Source: an uncultured Pelagibacteraceae bacterium (lineage in GTDB: Bacteria; Pseudomonadota; Alphaproteobacteria; Pelagibacterales; Pelagibacteraceae). From it: a stretch of 64,000 nucleotides of DNA. This document shows positions 27,882 to 37,327 of this stretch, one piece after another. Positions within the stretch are counted from its first letter, which is position 1. Every line of letters begins with the position of its first letter. The DNA lies in NCBI GenBank assembly GCA_902560245.1, contig CACELK010000001.1, forward strand, positions 1-64,000. Direction: 5' to 3'. The notes under the pieces are model-generated. The model worked only from the letters and a program-made list of their open reading frames with translations, was not told the origin of the DNA and ran no database searches. A program made the position numbers and the translations under genes.

Positions 27882-28598
27882 ATGAAAATATTTCCAGCAA
27901 TAGATATAAAGGATAAAAAGTGCGTAAGATTAATCAAAGGAGATTTCGACAATAAGACTGAGTATGACATGTCTCCAATTGAACAAGCAAGCAAATATAA
28001 AGATCATGGTTTTAAAAATTTACATATTGTTGATCTAGATGGGGCCTTAACAGGTGAAACGATTAATCTAGATATCATTCAAGAAATAGTGAGTAAATTG
28101 GATCTTAATATTGAAATTGGAGGAGGTATTAGAAATTTTGATAGTATTCTAAAATATTCAGATGTTGGAGTTGAGAAAGTTATTTTAGGAAGTGCAGCTA
28201 TAAGAGATAAAAATTTTTTAAAAAAAGCATGTGAAAAATTCCCAAATAAAATTGCTTTAGGTTTGGATGCTAAAGATGGATATTTATCAATATCTGGTTG
28301 GAAGGAAAACTCAAAAGTATTAACCAGAGATTATTTAAATGAAGTTAATGAATATGGTGTTAGCAGATTGATTTTTACAGATATTAATCGGGATGGTATG
28401 AAGCAAAGTCCTAATTTTGAAGAAACAGCAAAAGTTGCTGAACTATCTAATTGTCCCGTAATTATATCTGGCGGAGTATCATCTGTTAATGATATCAAAA
28501 AAGCTAAGGACTTAAAAAATATTGAGGGTATAATAGTTGGTAAGGCAATTTACGATGGCGATATCTTATTAGAAGAATTGGTAAAAGAAGATGCTTAA
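27882..28598 (+). CDS. hisA: ProFAR isomerase HisA
   Basis: 238 aa beta/alpha barrel. Catalytic Asp8 lies in [14 protein letters not shown], and the second phosphate site is [11 protein letters not shown]; the second acidic residue is in FTDINRDGM. It overlaps hisF by 8 nt. The order hisB-H-A-F-E is the common proteobacterial core. Confidence 0.96.
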   Translation: MKIFPAIDIKDKKCVRLIKGDFDNKTEYDMSPIEQASKYKDHGFKNLHIVDLDGALTGETINLDIIQEIVSKLDLNIEIGGGIRNFDSILKYSDVGVEKVILGSAAIRDKNFLKKACEKFPNKIALGLDAKDGYLSISGWKENSKVLTRDYLNEVNEYGVSRLIFTDINRDGMKQSPNFEETAKVAELSNCPVIISGGVSSVNDIKKAKDLKNIEGIIVGKAIYDGDILLEELVKEDA

Positions 28599-29346
28599 AA
28601 ATAGAATAATTCCTTGCTTAGACGTAAAAAAAGGTCGTGTGGTTAAAGGGATTAACTTTGTTGATCTAAAAGATGCTGGGGACCCCGTTGAGCAGGCAAA
28701 AATTTATAGCGAGGGTGGTGCTGATGAAATTTGTTTTTTAGATATTACAGCATCCAATGAAAATAGAGATATTATCTATGATGTTGTTGAGAAAACTTCT
28801 AAGAAATGCTTTGTTCCTTTAACAGTAGGTGGAGGTATAAAAAGCATTGATGATATTAGTAAATTACTTAACTGTGGAGCAGATAAAGTTTCAATAAATA
28901 CTGCCGCAGTACAAAACTCAGAGGTTGTTAAAGATAGTTCTCAAAAGTTTGGCTCTCAGTGTATTGTTGTTGCGATTGATGCAAAAAACAATGGAGATAT
29001 GTGGGAGATTTACACTCATGGTGGTAGAAATAAGACTGGGATTGATGCAATTAAATTTGCAAAAAAAATGGAAGAAAGCGGAGCAGGAGAATTATTAGTA
29101 ACATCAATGGACAGAGATGGGACTCAACTTGGATATGATATTGATTTGATGTCTAAAATTTCTTCGAAAGTAAATATTCCTGTTATTGCCTCTGGTGGTG
29201 TTGGCAATTTAGATCATTTAGTTGATGGTATTAAACTAGGAAAAGCGAGCGCTGTTTTAGCGGCATCAATTTTTCATTACGGAAAACATTCAATTAAACA
29301 AGCCAAGGAATATTTGGAATCAAAAGGAATACCTGTTAGAATTTAG
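28591..29346 (+). CDS. hisF: Imidazole glycerol phosphate synthase cyclase subunit
   Basis: 251 aa barrel partner of HisH. Catalytic Asp residues are in [15 protein letters not shown] and [14 protein letters not shown]; phosphate sites are VGGGI and ASGGVG. Ammonia from HisH passes through the barrel to the active site. Full length. Confidence 0.97.
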   Translation: MLKNRIIPCLDVKKGRVVKGINFVDLKDAGDPVEQAKIYSEGGADEICFLDITASNENRDIIYDVVEKTSKKCFVPLTVGGGIKSIDDISKLLNCGADKVSINTAAVQNSEVVKDSSQKFGSQCIVVAIDAKNNGDMWEIYTHGGRNKTGIDAIKFAKKMEESGAGELLVTSMDRDGTQLGYDIDLMSKISSKVNIPVIASGGVGNLDHLVDGIKLGKASAVLAASIFHYGKHSIKQAKEYLESKGIPVRI

Positions 29347-29347
29347 T

Positions 29348-29620
29348 ATGCTAAACACATTAGAAAAATTATTTAATCTTGCAAGAGATCGTAAAAATTA
29401 TCCAGTAGATGGCTCATACACAAATAAATTACTAAAAGATAAGAATTTCAGTACGGAAAAAGTTTTAGAGGAAATAAATGAACTTATTGAGGCTGTAGAA
29501 AATGATACAAATAAAGTTCATGAGGCCGCTGATGTTTTTTACCATTTAATAGTATATCTTGAAGCAAATAATATTAAAATTGAAGATGTAATGCTTGAAC
29601 TTAAAAAAAGGGAAAAATAA
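29348..29620 (+). CDS. hisE: Phosphoribosyl-ATP pyrophosphohydrolase
   Basis: 90 aa all-alpha MazG-like enzyme, second step of histidine synthesis. The metal-binding pattern EEINELIEAV followed by HEAADVFYHLIVYLEA is complete. It is a stand-alone HisE rather than a HisIE fusion. It starts 1 nt after hisF. Confidence 0.94.
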   Translation: MLNTLEKLFNLARDRKNYPVDGSYTNKLLKDKNFSTEKVLEEINELIEAVENDTNKVHEAADVFYHLIVYLEANNIKIEDVMLELKKREK

Positions 29621-29626
29621 AATTTT

Positions 29627-29965
29627 ATGGGTAAATTAAAAATTATTTTTATAATTATTATAGGATTTATTTTATATAAAGCTTTTATAGCAATTAAAGA
29701 CTTTAATGTTGGAGTTGGCAATAGAGTTTCGATAATTGAGGAAGAAGCAGGTTTTGAAAAAGAGGGAGAGGTGATTGGTCTTATAATGTATCTAGATGGT
29801 GAACTACAAGAACATCTTTTAACTCCATCAAAATCAAAATGTTTAAAAATGAAGGAAATTGCAGAAGAAACTTCTTATGCAGATTATGAGTGTGCTGTTG
29901 TCTTAGCAGTATTGCAGGGAAATAAAATTTTAAGTATTATTGAGGAAATAGAGGTTATTGAATGA
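29627..29965 (+). CDS. Small membrane-anchored protein of unknown function
   Basis: 112 aa; I do not recognise the family. Residues 5-20 (KIIFIIIIGFILYKAF) form a membrane anchor with the rest likely periplasmic. The soluble part includes GLIMYLDGELQEHLL and two cysteines (in SKCLKM and DYECAVV). It sits 6 nt after hisE and overlaps the HIT gene by 4 nt, so it is expressed with them. It probably belongs to a SAR11-type conserved set, which I infer from position only. Confidence 0.6.
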   Translation: MGKLKIIFIIIIGFILYKAFIAIKDFNVGVGNRVSIIEEEAGFEKEGEVIGLIMYLDGELQEHLLTPSKSKCLKMKEIAEETSYADYECAVVLAVLQGNKILSIIEEIEVIE

Positions 29966-30327
29966 AGTATGATGAAAACAATGTTTTTGCAAAAATATTA
30001 AGAGGAGAAATACCTTGTAAAAAAATATATGAGGATAATTTTATTTTATCTTTTTATGATATTAATCCTCAAAAAAAAATTCATGCTCTGGTGATACCAA
30101 AAGGAAAATATATTGATTTAGATGATTTTTCTGAAAAAGCATCTTCTGATGAAATTTTAGGATTGTTAAAAGGTTTGAGGATAGTTGCTCAAAAATTAGG
30201 AATATCAACAGATAAAGGCAAAGGTTACCGTATACTCTCAAATATTAGCGAGGATGGAGGTCAGGAAGTTCCACATTTACATTTTCATTTATTTGGGGGC
30301 GAAAAAATTGGTAAGATGGTACAGTGA
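29962..30327 (+). CDS. HIT-family (HinT-like) nucleotide hydrolase
   Basis: 121 aa. The histidine triad is HLHFHLFGG near the C-terminus; the N-terminal FAKILRGEIPCKKIYE is typical of the HinT branch, which hydrolyses AMP-amine phosphoramidates. Commonly located after hisE in alphaproteobacteria. Start overlaps the preceding stop (ATGA). Confidence 0.93.
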   Translation: MKYDENNVFAKILRGEIPCKKIYEDNFILSFYDINPQKKIHALVIPKGKYIDLDDFSEKASSDEILGLLKGLRIVAQKLGISTDKGKGYRILSNISEDGGQEVPHLHFHLFGGEKIGKMVQ

Positions 30328-30836
30328 CAGAAAAAGTTTTTAGATCATATTTAGAAATTAAATCACTAAGCAACTTAAGAGAAGTTAAAAAACCAACTGG
30401 AAATTACAAAATCGAATTAGTTAACCCTACTGATTTTCAGCTCAATAAATTTTTTTATAAGCAAATTGGAAAGAAACATTTCTGGAGAGATAGATTAGAA
30501 TGGTCAAATCAAAGATGGATTGATTATGTATCAAAAATAAATGTAAAAACTTATGTTTTAAGAGAAAATGAACAAATAATTGGATATTTTGAATTGATTT
30601 ATCACGAAATCGAGTCCGAGGCAGAAATTGCATATTTTGGAATTTTAGAAAACTTTTTTGGAAAAAAACTAGGGGGATACCTTTTGAGCCAAGCAATTAA
30701 AAAAGCTTTTGATCTAAACATAAATAGAGTATGGCTTCACACTTGTTCTTTAGATCATAAAAATGCATTAAAAAATTACTTATCGAGAGGTATGATTATT
30801 TTTAAATCAGAAACCTTGCAAACAAAAATTGCTTAA
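30324..30836 (+). CDS. GNAT-family N-acetyltransferase
   Basis: 170 aa. GNAT features: strand YFELIYHEIESEAEIAYFGI and acetyl-CoA loop FGKKLGGYLLSQAI, then WLHTCSLDHKNALKNYLSRG. The start is GTG overlapping the HIT stop as GTGA. Acceptor substrate cannot be told. The last 4 nt overlap convergent lolA. Confidence 0.85.
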   Translation: MTEKVFRSYLEIKSLSNLREVKKPTGNYKIELVNPTDFQLNKFFYKQIGKKHFWRDRLEWSNQRWIDYVSKINVKTYVLRENEQIIGYFELIYHEIESEAEIAYFGILENFFGKKLGGYLLSQAIKKAFDLNINRVWLHTCSLDHKNALKNYLSRGMIIFKSETLQTKIA

Positions 30837-31387
30837 TTATTTTTCATTTTAGGTATCTCAAATATTTCAGTATCAATTTCTTGATTAGTTTTAAGCTTTG
30901 AAATGAAAGTTATTGCTAAATTTTGGTAAATATCTTCAGTTTGCCATCCAATTAATTTATAGTTTTTATTATTAAAAAAAATATTAATTTTATTATTGTT
31001 ATTAATTATAGTGAAATTATAATATTTATTGTCAATATTTCTTCCATCCAAATTTTCAATTTCTCTAATTAAATATTCTTTATCTAATATTAAGTCTAAT
31101 GGAGTTTTTTTTAAAGGATAAAGATAATAATTACTTTTTAATTTATTAGTAATGACTAAGGATCTACCATTTGACACTATAATTTTTTCATTATTATAAA
31201 GACAATAAATTTTTTTAGGATATTTAATTGTACACTTGCCTTTTTCAATAACGTTATTTATATTTTGTTCAAAATTAAAACTTATATTTTCTGTATTTTT
31301 AAGATTTAAAATAATTTTATCTTTTATTGTTGCATGAACTGAATTAGTCAAAAAAAAAAATAAAAAAAAAATAAATATTTTCTTCAT
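30833..31387 (-). CDS. lolA: LolA-like outer-membrane lipoprotein carrier
   Basis: 184 aa periplasmic chaperone. Signal peptide MKKIFIFFLFFFLTNSVHA, then an N-terminal FNFEQNI segment and a C-terminal IGWQTEDIYQNLAITF resembling LolA strands. Divergent, but the position directly after ftsK (1-nt overlap, TAATG) is where alphaproteobacteria keep lolA. It would carry lipoproteins such as LptE and the DUF3576 protein to the outer membrane. Confidence 0.8.
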   Translation of the reverse strand: MKKIFIFFLFFFLTNSVHATIKDKIILNLKNTENISFNFEQNINNVIEKGKCTIKYPKKIYCLYNNEKIIVSNGRSLVITNKLKSNYYLYPLKKTPLDLILDKEYLIREIENLDGRNIDNKYYNFTIINNNNKINIFFNNKNYKLIGWQTEDIYQNLAITFISKLKTNQEIDTEIFEIPKMKNN

Positions 31388-33480
31388 TAAAGAACGTCTC
31401 TTTTTCCAACATGATTTGCCTTACTAACTATACCTTCTGTCTCCATCATATCGATTATTCTTGCTGCGCGATTATACCCAATTTGTAATTTTCTTTGTAA
31501 AAAAGATGTAGATGCCTTACCTTCTGTTTTTATTATTTCCACAGCTGTATTATACAGCTCATCTTTTTCAGACTCATCAGCAGAACCTCCGCCAGCTTCT
31601 TTTTCATCTGCAAAATTTAATATTTCATCAACATAATCAGGTTCCTCTTGGCCCCTTAGATGATTATTAACCTTTTCTATTTCATTTTCTGATACATATG
31701 GGCCGTGTATTCTTATCATTTTATTAGCTGAAGTCATAAAAAGCATATCTCCCTTTCCAAGTAACTGTTCAGCACCCTGTTCGCCGAGAATTGTTCTAGA
31801 ATCAATCTTTGATGTAACCTGAAATGAAATTCGTGTTGGAAAGTTTGCTTTTATAGTTCCTGTAATAACATCAACGCTTGGTCTTTGAGTCGCCATTATT
31901 ATATGAATTCCAGCCGCTCTAGCCATCTGTGATAACTTTTGTATATAATTTTCAATTTCTTTTCCAGCCACCAACATTAAATCCGACATTTCGTCAACAA
32001 TCACTACAATAAATGGCATTGGAAGTTTATGCTTTGAATTATATCCATCAATGTTACGAACGCCTTCTCGAGTCATCAGTCTATATCTGCTTTCCATTTC
32101 TTTAACAACCCACCCCAAAACCGAAGCAGCTTTCTTCGCTTCAGTTATTACAGGACACAACAAATGAGGAATGCCTTCATAAGTAGATAACTCTAGCATT
32201 TTAGGATCTATTAAAATAAATTTACATTTTTCAGGACTGTGGCGATACAATAACGAAAGAATAATTGTATTAATACAAACTGATTTTCCTGACCCTGTTG
32301 TTCCAGCAATTAATAAGTGAGGCATTGATGCTAAATCGCCTATTATTGATGAACCCGAAATATTCTTGCCTAATGCAATTGGTAATTTTACATCTTTTTT
32401 TAAAAAATCAGAGTCAGATAATATTTCACTAAGATGAACATTTTCTCTAATTGGATTTGGCAACTCTATACCAACTGTATTTCGTCCTGGAATAGTAGAT
32501 ATTCTAGCAGACTCTGAACTTGTATTTCTAGCTATATCTTCAGATAAATTAATTATTTTAGATACTTTAACTCCTGCTGCAGGCTCAAATTCATTTAACG
32601 TAACGACTGGCCCACTACTTATTTTTTTTATTTTACCTTCAACACCAAAATCTAACAAAATTTTTTCTAAAAAGGATGGATCTAAACCGAGCACATTAGT
32701 ATCTTTAGTTTTATTTTTCTTAGACGGATTTTTTAAAAGAGAAATTGGTGGAAGTACAAATTTTTTTTTTTTTATTTTATTTTCTCTATTATCTTTTAAA
32801 AAAGAAAAATTTTCCTGTACTAAATTATTTGTTTCTTCGGTTTTTGAAACGATTGTATCATCAAACTCATTTTCAAAATTTTTATATCTATTTTTTTTTA
32901 TTAATTTCAAGCTTGTCAAAGATTTGAGAAATATAAAAAGTTTTTTAGGTTTAAAATTCACACTTAATAAAAAAAATACCACAACAGCTAGTATTAAAAA
33001 ATAATATGAAAAATTTTTGTTTAAATTTAATATATTGGATATATATGATTCTTTTAAAAACTGACCAACAAAGCCACCATTTCCATTTATAGCCAACCAA
33101 AATGAATCAGAATTAAAAGATGAAAAAAATAAAGATCCAAATAAAGAATATAATATTACAAAAAATAAATTTTCAATCAATATAATTGTATTTTTGTTTC
33201 TTAACACATTTATGCCTGTAATGAATATTGAGAAAGCAATTAGAATTGATACTAAGCCCACTGATTGAAAAAAAATATCAGAAACTATACTTCCTTTTAA
33301 ACCAAGAATGTTTTTAATTTGAACATCATCAGAGAATATAAAATTTGGATCCTCTGGTGAATAAGTTAATAAAGCTATTAATAACATCAAACCCATTATG
33401 GAAATGCAAAAACCTATTAGTTCAATAAATCTTTTATATACAAAATTAAGTGTATTTTTAGCTATTTTTTTAATTTCCAT
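31387..33480 (-). CDS. ftsK: DNA translocase FtsK
   Basis: 697 aa, short for FtsK because the linker is brief. Four N-terminal membrane segments (residues 15-175), a Lys/Asn-rich linker, then the motor with Walker A AGTTGSGKSVCIN and Walker B FIVVIVDEMSDLM. The C-terminal gamma winged helix (SFLQRKLQIGYNRAARIID) reads KOPS sequences to steer DNA toward the terminus. It acts at the division septum in chromosome dimer resolution. Confidence 0.96.
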   Translation of the reverse strand: MEIKKIAKNTLNFVYKRFIELIGFCISIMGLMLLIALLTYSPEDPNFIFSDDVQIKNILGLKGSIVSDIFFQSVGLVSILIAFSIFITGINVLRNKNTIILIENLFFVILYSLFGSLFFSSFNSDSFWLAINGNGGFVGQFLKESYISNILNLNKNFSYYFLILAVVVFFLLSVNFKPKKLFIFLKSLTSLKLIKKNRYKNFENEFDDTIVSKTEETNNLVQENFSFLKDNRENKIKKKKFVLPPISLLKNPSKKNKTKDTNVLGLDPSFLEKILLDFGVEGKIKKISSGPVVTLNEFEPAAGVKVSKIINLSEDIARNTSSESARISTIPGRNTVGIELPNPIRENVHLSEILSDSDFLKKDVKLPIALGKNISGSSIIGDLASMPHLLIAGTTGSGKSVCINTIILSLLYRHSPEKCKFILIDPKMLELSTYEGIPHLLCPVITEAKKAASVLGWVVKEMESRYRLMTREGVRNIDGYNSKHKLPMPFIVVIVDEMSDLMLVAGKEIENYIQKLSQMARAAGIHIIMATQRPSVDVITGTIKANFPTRISFQVTSKIDSRTILGEQGAEQLLGKGDMLFMTSANKMIRIHGPYVSENEIEKVNNHLRGQEEPDYVDEILNFADEKEAGGGSADESEKDELYNTAVEIIKTEGKASTSFLQRKLQIGYNRAARIIDMMETEGIVSKANHVGKRDVL

Positions 33481-33542
33481 AAATGAATCAAATTAACTAC
33501 TTTGTATCACTTAATATTTGTGGTTAAAATTAAATTTTGATT

Positions 33543-34637
33543 ATGAAAATATGTTTAATAGGAAATAGTTTAACAGCCCTATCTCTGGCAAAAAACTTAA
33601 CTAATAAGAAAATTTACGTTTTTAATTATATAAAAACTGATAATAAAAAAATTGGAAAAACAAGAACAATTGGTATTTCAAAAGATAGCTTAGATTTTTT
33701 CAATAAAGATATAATTAAAATTAAAAAAAAATCCAAATGGGATATAAAAAAAATAGAGGTATATGCAGAAAAATATAATAACAAAAAAATTTTAAATTTT
33801 GAAAATTCAAATACGAATTTATTCTCAATGGTAAAAAATTTTGAGATTTATGATTCGATTAAAAAAAAATTAAACAAAAATAAATTTTATAAAAAAATTC
33901 GAATTGAAAATGAAAAAAAATTCGAAAAAATATTAAATGCGAATTTTAATTTAGTTATTAACTGTGATATAAATAATTTTGTCACAAAAAAATTTTTTTT
34001 CAAAAAAATAATAAAAAATTATAAAAGTAGCGCGTTTACTACGATTATAGAACATGCTAAAATTGAAAATAATATTGCATACCAAATTTTTACTAGTAAG
34101 GGACCTCTAGCTTTTTTGCCCCTCTCCAAATTTAAAACTTCTATTGTCTATTCAATTAACCATGAAAATATAAAATTTAACGATAACGAAATTTTAAAAC
34201 TAATTAATTTTTATAATTTTAAATATAAAATATCAAATTTTAGTAAAATCGAAAAATTTAATCTATCATATTCCGTATCAAGAAATTATTTTCATAAAAA
34301 TATTTTGAATTTTGGAGATGCAATACATAGAATACATCCTTTAGCTGGCCAAGGATTTAATATAAATCTTAGAGATATTAAAATTCTTTCTGAGCTTATT
34401 CAAAAAAGAATAGATTTAGGTCTTTCATTAGATTATTCAGTATTGGAAGAATTTGAAAAAAAAACCAAACATTTAAATTATATTTTCACATCTGCTATAG
34501 ATCTTGTTTATGAATTCTTTAAATTTGATAATAAAATAAATAATAATTTTTCAAAAAATATTTTTAAAATTATAGATAAGAATAAAGCTATAAATAAATT
34601 TCTTTTAAAACGAGCAAATCAAGGAATAATTTTATAA
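33543..34637 (+). CDS. UbiH/UbiF-like FAD monooxygenase, divergent
   Basis: 364 aa. The C-terminal FAD signature FGDAIHRIHPLAGQGFNINL is intact and marks the ubiquinone-hydroxylase family. The N-terminal dinucleotide motif, normally GGGPAG, reads GNSLTA, and the middle DG motif is eroded to CDINNF. I chose ATG 33543 over the in-frame TTG at 33537. The function is most likely a ring hydroxylation in ubiquinone synthesis, but activity with these changes is uncertain. Confidence 0.72.
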   Translation: MKICLIGNSLTALSLAKNLTNKKIYVFNYIKTDNKKIGKTRTIGISKDSLDFFNKDIIKIKKKSKWDIKKIEVYAEKYNNKKILNFENSNTNLFSMVKNFEIYDSIKKKLNKNKFYKKIRIENEKKFEKILNANFNLVINCDINNFVTKKFFFKKIIKNYKSSAFTTIIEHAKIENNIAYQIFTSKGPLAFLPLSKFKTSIVYSINHENIKFNDNEILKLINFYNFKYKISNFSKIEKFNLSYSVSRNYFHKNILNFGDAIHRIHPLAGQGFNINLRDIKILSELIQKRIDLGLSLDYSVLEEFEKKTKHLNYIFTSAIDLVYEFFKFDNKINNNFSKNIFKIIDKNKAINKFLLKRANQGIIL

Positions 34638-34638
34638 T

Positions 34639-35274
34639 TTATTGCAAAGTTTTATTATTAAAATCATCTAATAGGTAAGTTTTAAGAATTTCCTCTAATT
34701 TGTTTTTTCTTAAAATTAAATTTTCAGATTCTAATAAAATTTGTTTCTCTTCAAGAGAAAAAGGTGATGACATTGAAAGATTATTTATAGCTTGCTCTAT
34801 ACTTTGTTTTTGAAGATCATTCCAATCAATAGAATAACCTTTTCTTTCAAATAATGTTTTCAAATCTTTAAATATTAATTTTAAATCTGAAAATTTTATT
34901 TCTTCCTTATTTAATTTCATATCATTCTCAAAATCTTTAAAACTTACTTCACACTCCCTATATAATTTTTCGTTTTTTATTTCTCTAACAATTTTAAATC
35001 TAGAAAGGCCATTTAATATAATAAGATATCTCCCATCTGTAGTCTCATTAAAGCCAATTATTTTACCAACACATCCAACATTATATAACTTATTAGGAGA
35101 ATTTTTGTTTGGTTGCACCATTCCAATTAGTCTATCGTTTTTCATGCTGTCATTTATCATTTTTATATATCTTGGCTCAAAAATATTTAGCGGAACATTT
35201 GTACCAGGAAAGAATATAAAGTTAGACAAAGGGAAAACCGGAATTAAAGCTGGAAAATTTTCTTTTTTAAGCAT
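34639..35274 (-). CDS. LON N-terminal (substrate-binding) domain protein
   Basis: 211 aa consisting of the LON-N domain without AAA or protease parts. Typical openings are IPVFPLSNFIFFPGTNVPLNIFEPRY and GRIGMVQ-type strands, with CVGKIIGFNETTDGRYLIILNG. It resembles the stand-alone LON-domain proteins common in alphaproteobacteria. It may bind peptides or act as an adaptor, but the function is not established. The stop is 1 nt from the UbiH-like stop. Confidence 0.88.
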   Translation of the reverse strand: MLKKENFPALIPVFPLSNFIFFPGTNVPLNIFEPRYIKMINDSMKNDRLIGMVQPNKNSPNKLYNVGCVGKIIGFNETTDGRYLIILNGLSRFKIVREIKNEKLYRECEVSFKDFENDMKLNKEEIKFSDLKLIFKDLKTLFERKGYSIDWNDLQKQSIEQAINNLSMSSPFSLEEKQILLESENLILRKNKLEEILKTYLLDDFNNKTLQ

Positions 35275-35363
35275 TTTAGTATTATAAATATTTTAAACCA
35301 ATTTTTTAGTTTTTTTCAAAATTACTTGCAATAAAAAAACGTCTATTTATAATCAATTTTTAT

Positions 35364-35438
35364 GCGGGCATAGCTCAGTGGTAGAGCGTCTCGTTGCCAA
35401 CGAGAAGGTCGAGGGTTCGACCCCCTTTGCCCGCTCCA
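35364..35438 (+). tRNA. tRNA-Gly (GCC)
   Basis: The acceptor stem GCGGGCA pairs with TGCCCGC. The D arm is GCTC..GAGC, the anticodon stem TCTCG/CGAGA carries loop TTGCCAA with anticodon GCC at 35396-35398, and the T arm is GAGGG-TTCGACC-CCCTT. The discriminator is T and CCA is encoded at 35436-35438. It is the only tRNA I see in the window. Confidence 0.98.
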
Positions 35439-35450
35439 GAAAGGAAAATT

Positions 35451-35789
35451 ATGACAGATTTATCTGATAAAAAATGTATACCATGTGAAGGTGGTATACC
35501 TCCATTTGATGTTAATGAAATACATAAATATTTAAAAAAAGTTGACGGATGGGACGTCAAAGAAGATGACTCCAAAAATTTTTATCTTATAAAAGAATTT
35601 AAATTCGAGAATTTTATAAAAAGCCAAAACTTTGTAAATAAAGTTTCAGTAATTGCTGAAGAAGAAGGTCATCATCCAGACATATTTTTTGGATGGGGTT
35701 ATGCAAAAATTAAAATATTTACTCATGCTATAAAGGGATTAGCAGAGAGTGATTTTATACTTGCAGCCAAAATTGACAAAGTTTCCTAA
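35451..35789 (+). CDS. phhB: Pterin-4a-carbinolamine dehydratase
   Basis: 112 aa. Family motif EEEGHHPDIFFGWGYAKIKIFTHA contains the catalytic histidines; the N-terminal KKCIPCEGGIPP is typical. It recycles the pterin cofactor of aromatic amino-acid hydroxylases and moonlights as DCoH in animals. ATG at 35451 with AAAGGA 7 nt before is preferred, since the upstream in-frame ATG at 35394 lies inside the tRNA. Confidence 0.93.
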   Translation: MTDLSDKKCIPCEGGIPPFDVNEIHKYLKKVDGWDVKEDDSKNFYLIKEFKFENFIKSQNFVNKVSVIAEEEGHHPDIFFGWGYAKIKIFTHAIKGLAESDFILAAKIDKVS

Positions 35790-37327
35790 TGCTTAAAATG
35801 TCTAGTTTTTGAAAAAATTAAAACAGTTCCTGTTTGATTAGCAAACTTAATTATTTCTTTATCTCTAATTGAACCTGAGGGCTGAATTACAGCCGATACA
35901 CCCGAATTAACTAAACTTTCGATTCCGTCCACAAACGGAAAAAAAGCATCGGAAGCAGCAACTATTTTTTTATTTTTATAAAAACTTTGAAACTTTTTCA
36001 TCTTTCTTATAGCTATTTTACAACTATCATACCTACTTGGTTGCCCTGAACCTATTCCAACAGTTGAGTCTTCATTTACTAAGACTATAGCATTGGATTT
36101 AACGTATCTACAAATATTAAAAGCAAATAATAAACTCTCAAAAGTTTTTTTATTTGGTTTGATTTTTGATACAACTTTGAAATTTTTATTTAAAAATTTG
36201 TTTTTATCAATAGTTTGAACTAAATAATTATTAACATTTGAGTTAATACTTTGAGAATTTTTTAATTTAAAACTTTCTGCATCAATTATTCTTAAATTTT
36301 TTCTTTTTTTGAGAATTTTAAGTGCATCCTTATCTATGTTATTTCCAATAATAACTTCAAAAAATATTTTATTTAGTTCAACTGCAAGTTTTTTATTAAT
36401 TTTAAAGTTACATGCCACGATTCCACCAAAAGCACTTATAGGATCACATTTCAAAGCTAATTTAAAACTTTTAATATTATCCCTATTTACTGACACGCCG
36501 CATGGATTCGAATGTTTAATAATTACAGTTCCAGTATTTTTAGGTAAAGATTTAGAAATAATTAATGCAGAGAAAATATCATTATAATTATTATAGCTTA
36601 GCTGTTTTCCACCAAGTTGTTTGATTTTTAAATTTTTTTCTCTTGAATAGATCGCTCCAGATTGGTGTGGATTTTCTCCATACCTTAATTTTTCAACTAA
36701 ATTAGCGAAAAAAATCTTTCTATCAGGAAACTTATTAAAAGATATTTCATTAAAAAAATCAGCCACGACTGCATCATAATACGCAGTTTCTGAAAATGCT
36801 TCTCGAGACATTTTTTCTCTAAATTCTAAAGAAGTGGATCCATTATTTTTATTTAGTTCATTTATTAATTCTGTGTATTGTTCAACTTTACTAACAACAG
36901 TTACAAATTTGTAATTTTTTGCTGCGGCTCTTACCATGGCAGGACCGCCAACATCAATATTCTCAATTATTTTTGATCGATTTTTTGAGCCTTCTAAAAC
37001 TTTTTCAAATTGATAAAAATTTACAATTACTAAATCTATTTCATCAAACTTATTTTTTAATAGCTGTTTTTTGTGCAATCTATTTTTTCTTTTACTTAAA
37101 ATTCCTGCGTGTATTTTTGGGTGTAACGTTTTTACTCTACCATCTAATATTTCAGGAAATTTTGTGTAGTCTGAAACCTCAGTACATTTATACTTTAGTT
37201 TTTTTATTTCTTTAAATGTACCTCCAGAACTTATTATTTCTATATTATATTTATTTAGTGCTTTTAAAATAGAACTTAGATTCTCTTTATCCGATAATGA
37301 TATTATTGCTCTTTTAATTTTTTTCAT
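35786..37327 (-). CDS. purH: Bifunctional AICAR transformylase / IMP cyclohydrolase
   Basis: 513 aa, last two steps of IMP synthesis. The N-terminal MGS-like cyclohydrolase domain (ISLSDKENL, ISSGGTFKEIKKL, FPEILDGRVKTLHPKIHAGIL) precedes the transformylase domain with IIKHSNPCGVS and AFGGIVACN. Ends FVDGIESLVNSGVSAVIQPSGSIRD. Start overlaps the heparinase-like stop by 1 nt. Confidence 0.97.
   Translation of the reverse strand: MKKIKRAIISLSDKENLSSILKALNKYNIEIISSGGTFKEIKKLKYKCTEVSDYTKFPEILDGRVKTLHPKIHAGILSKRKNRLHKKQLLKNKFDEIDLVIVNFYQFEKVLEGSKNRSKIIENIDVGGPAMVRAAAKNYKFVTVVSKVEQYTELINELNKNNGSTSLEFREKMSREAFSETAYYDAVVADFFNEISFNKFPDRKIFFANLVEKLRYGENPHQSGAIYSREKNLKIKQLGGKQLSYNNYNDIFSALIISKSLPKNTGTVIIKHSNPCGVSVNRDNIKSFKLALKCDPISAFGGIVACNFKINKKLAVELNKIFFEVIIGNNIDKDALKILKKRKNLRIIDAESFKLKNSQSINSNVNNYLVQTIDKNKFLNKNFKVVSKIKPNKKTFESLLFAFNICRYVKSNAIVLVNEDSTVGIGSGQPSRYDSCKIAIRKMKKFQSFYKNKKIVAASDAFFPFVDGIESLVNSGVSAVIQPSGSIRDKEIIKFANQTGTVLIFSKTRHFKH

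Noticed and set aside
35394..35450. Upstream extension of phhB starting inside the tRNA
   Set aside because: The first residues come from the tRNA-Gly gene; a ribosome site and proper ATG at 35451 explain the start.
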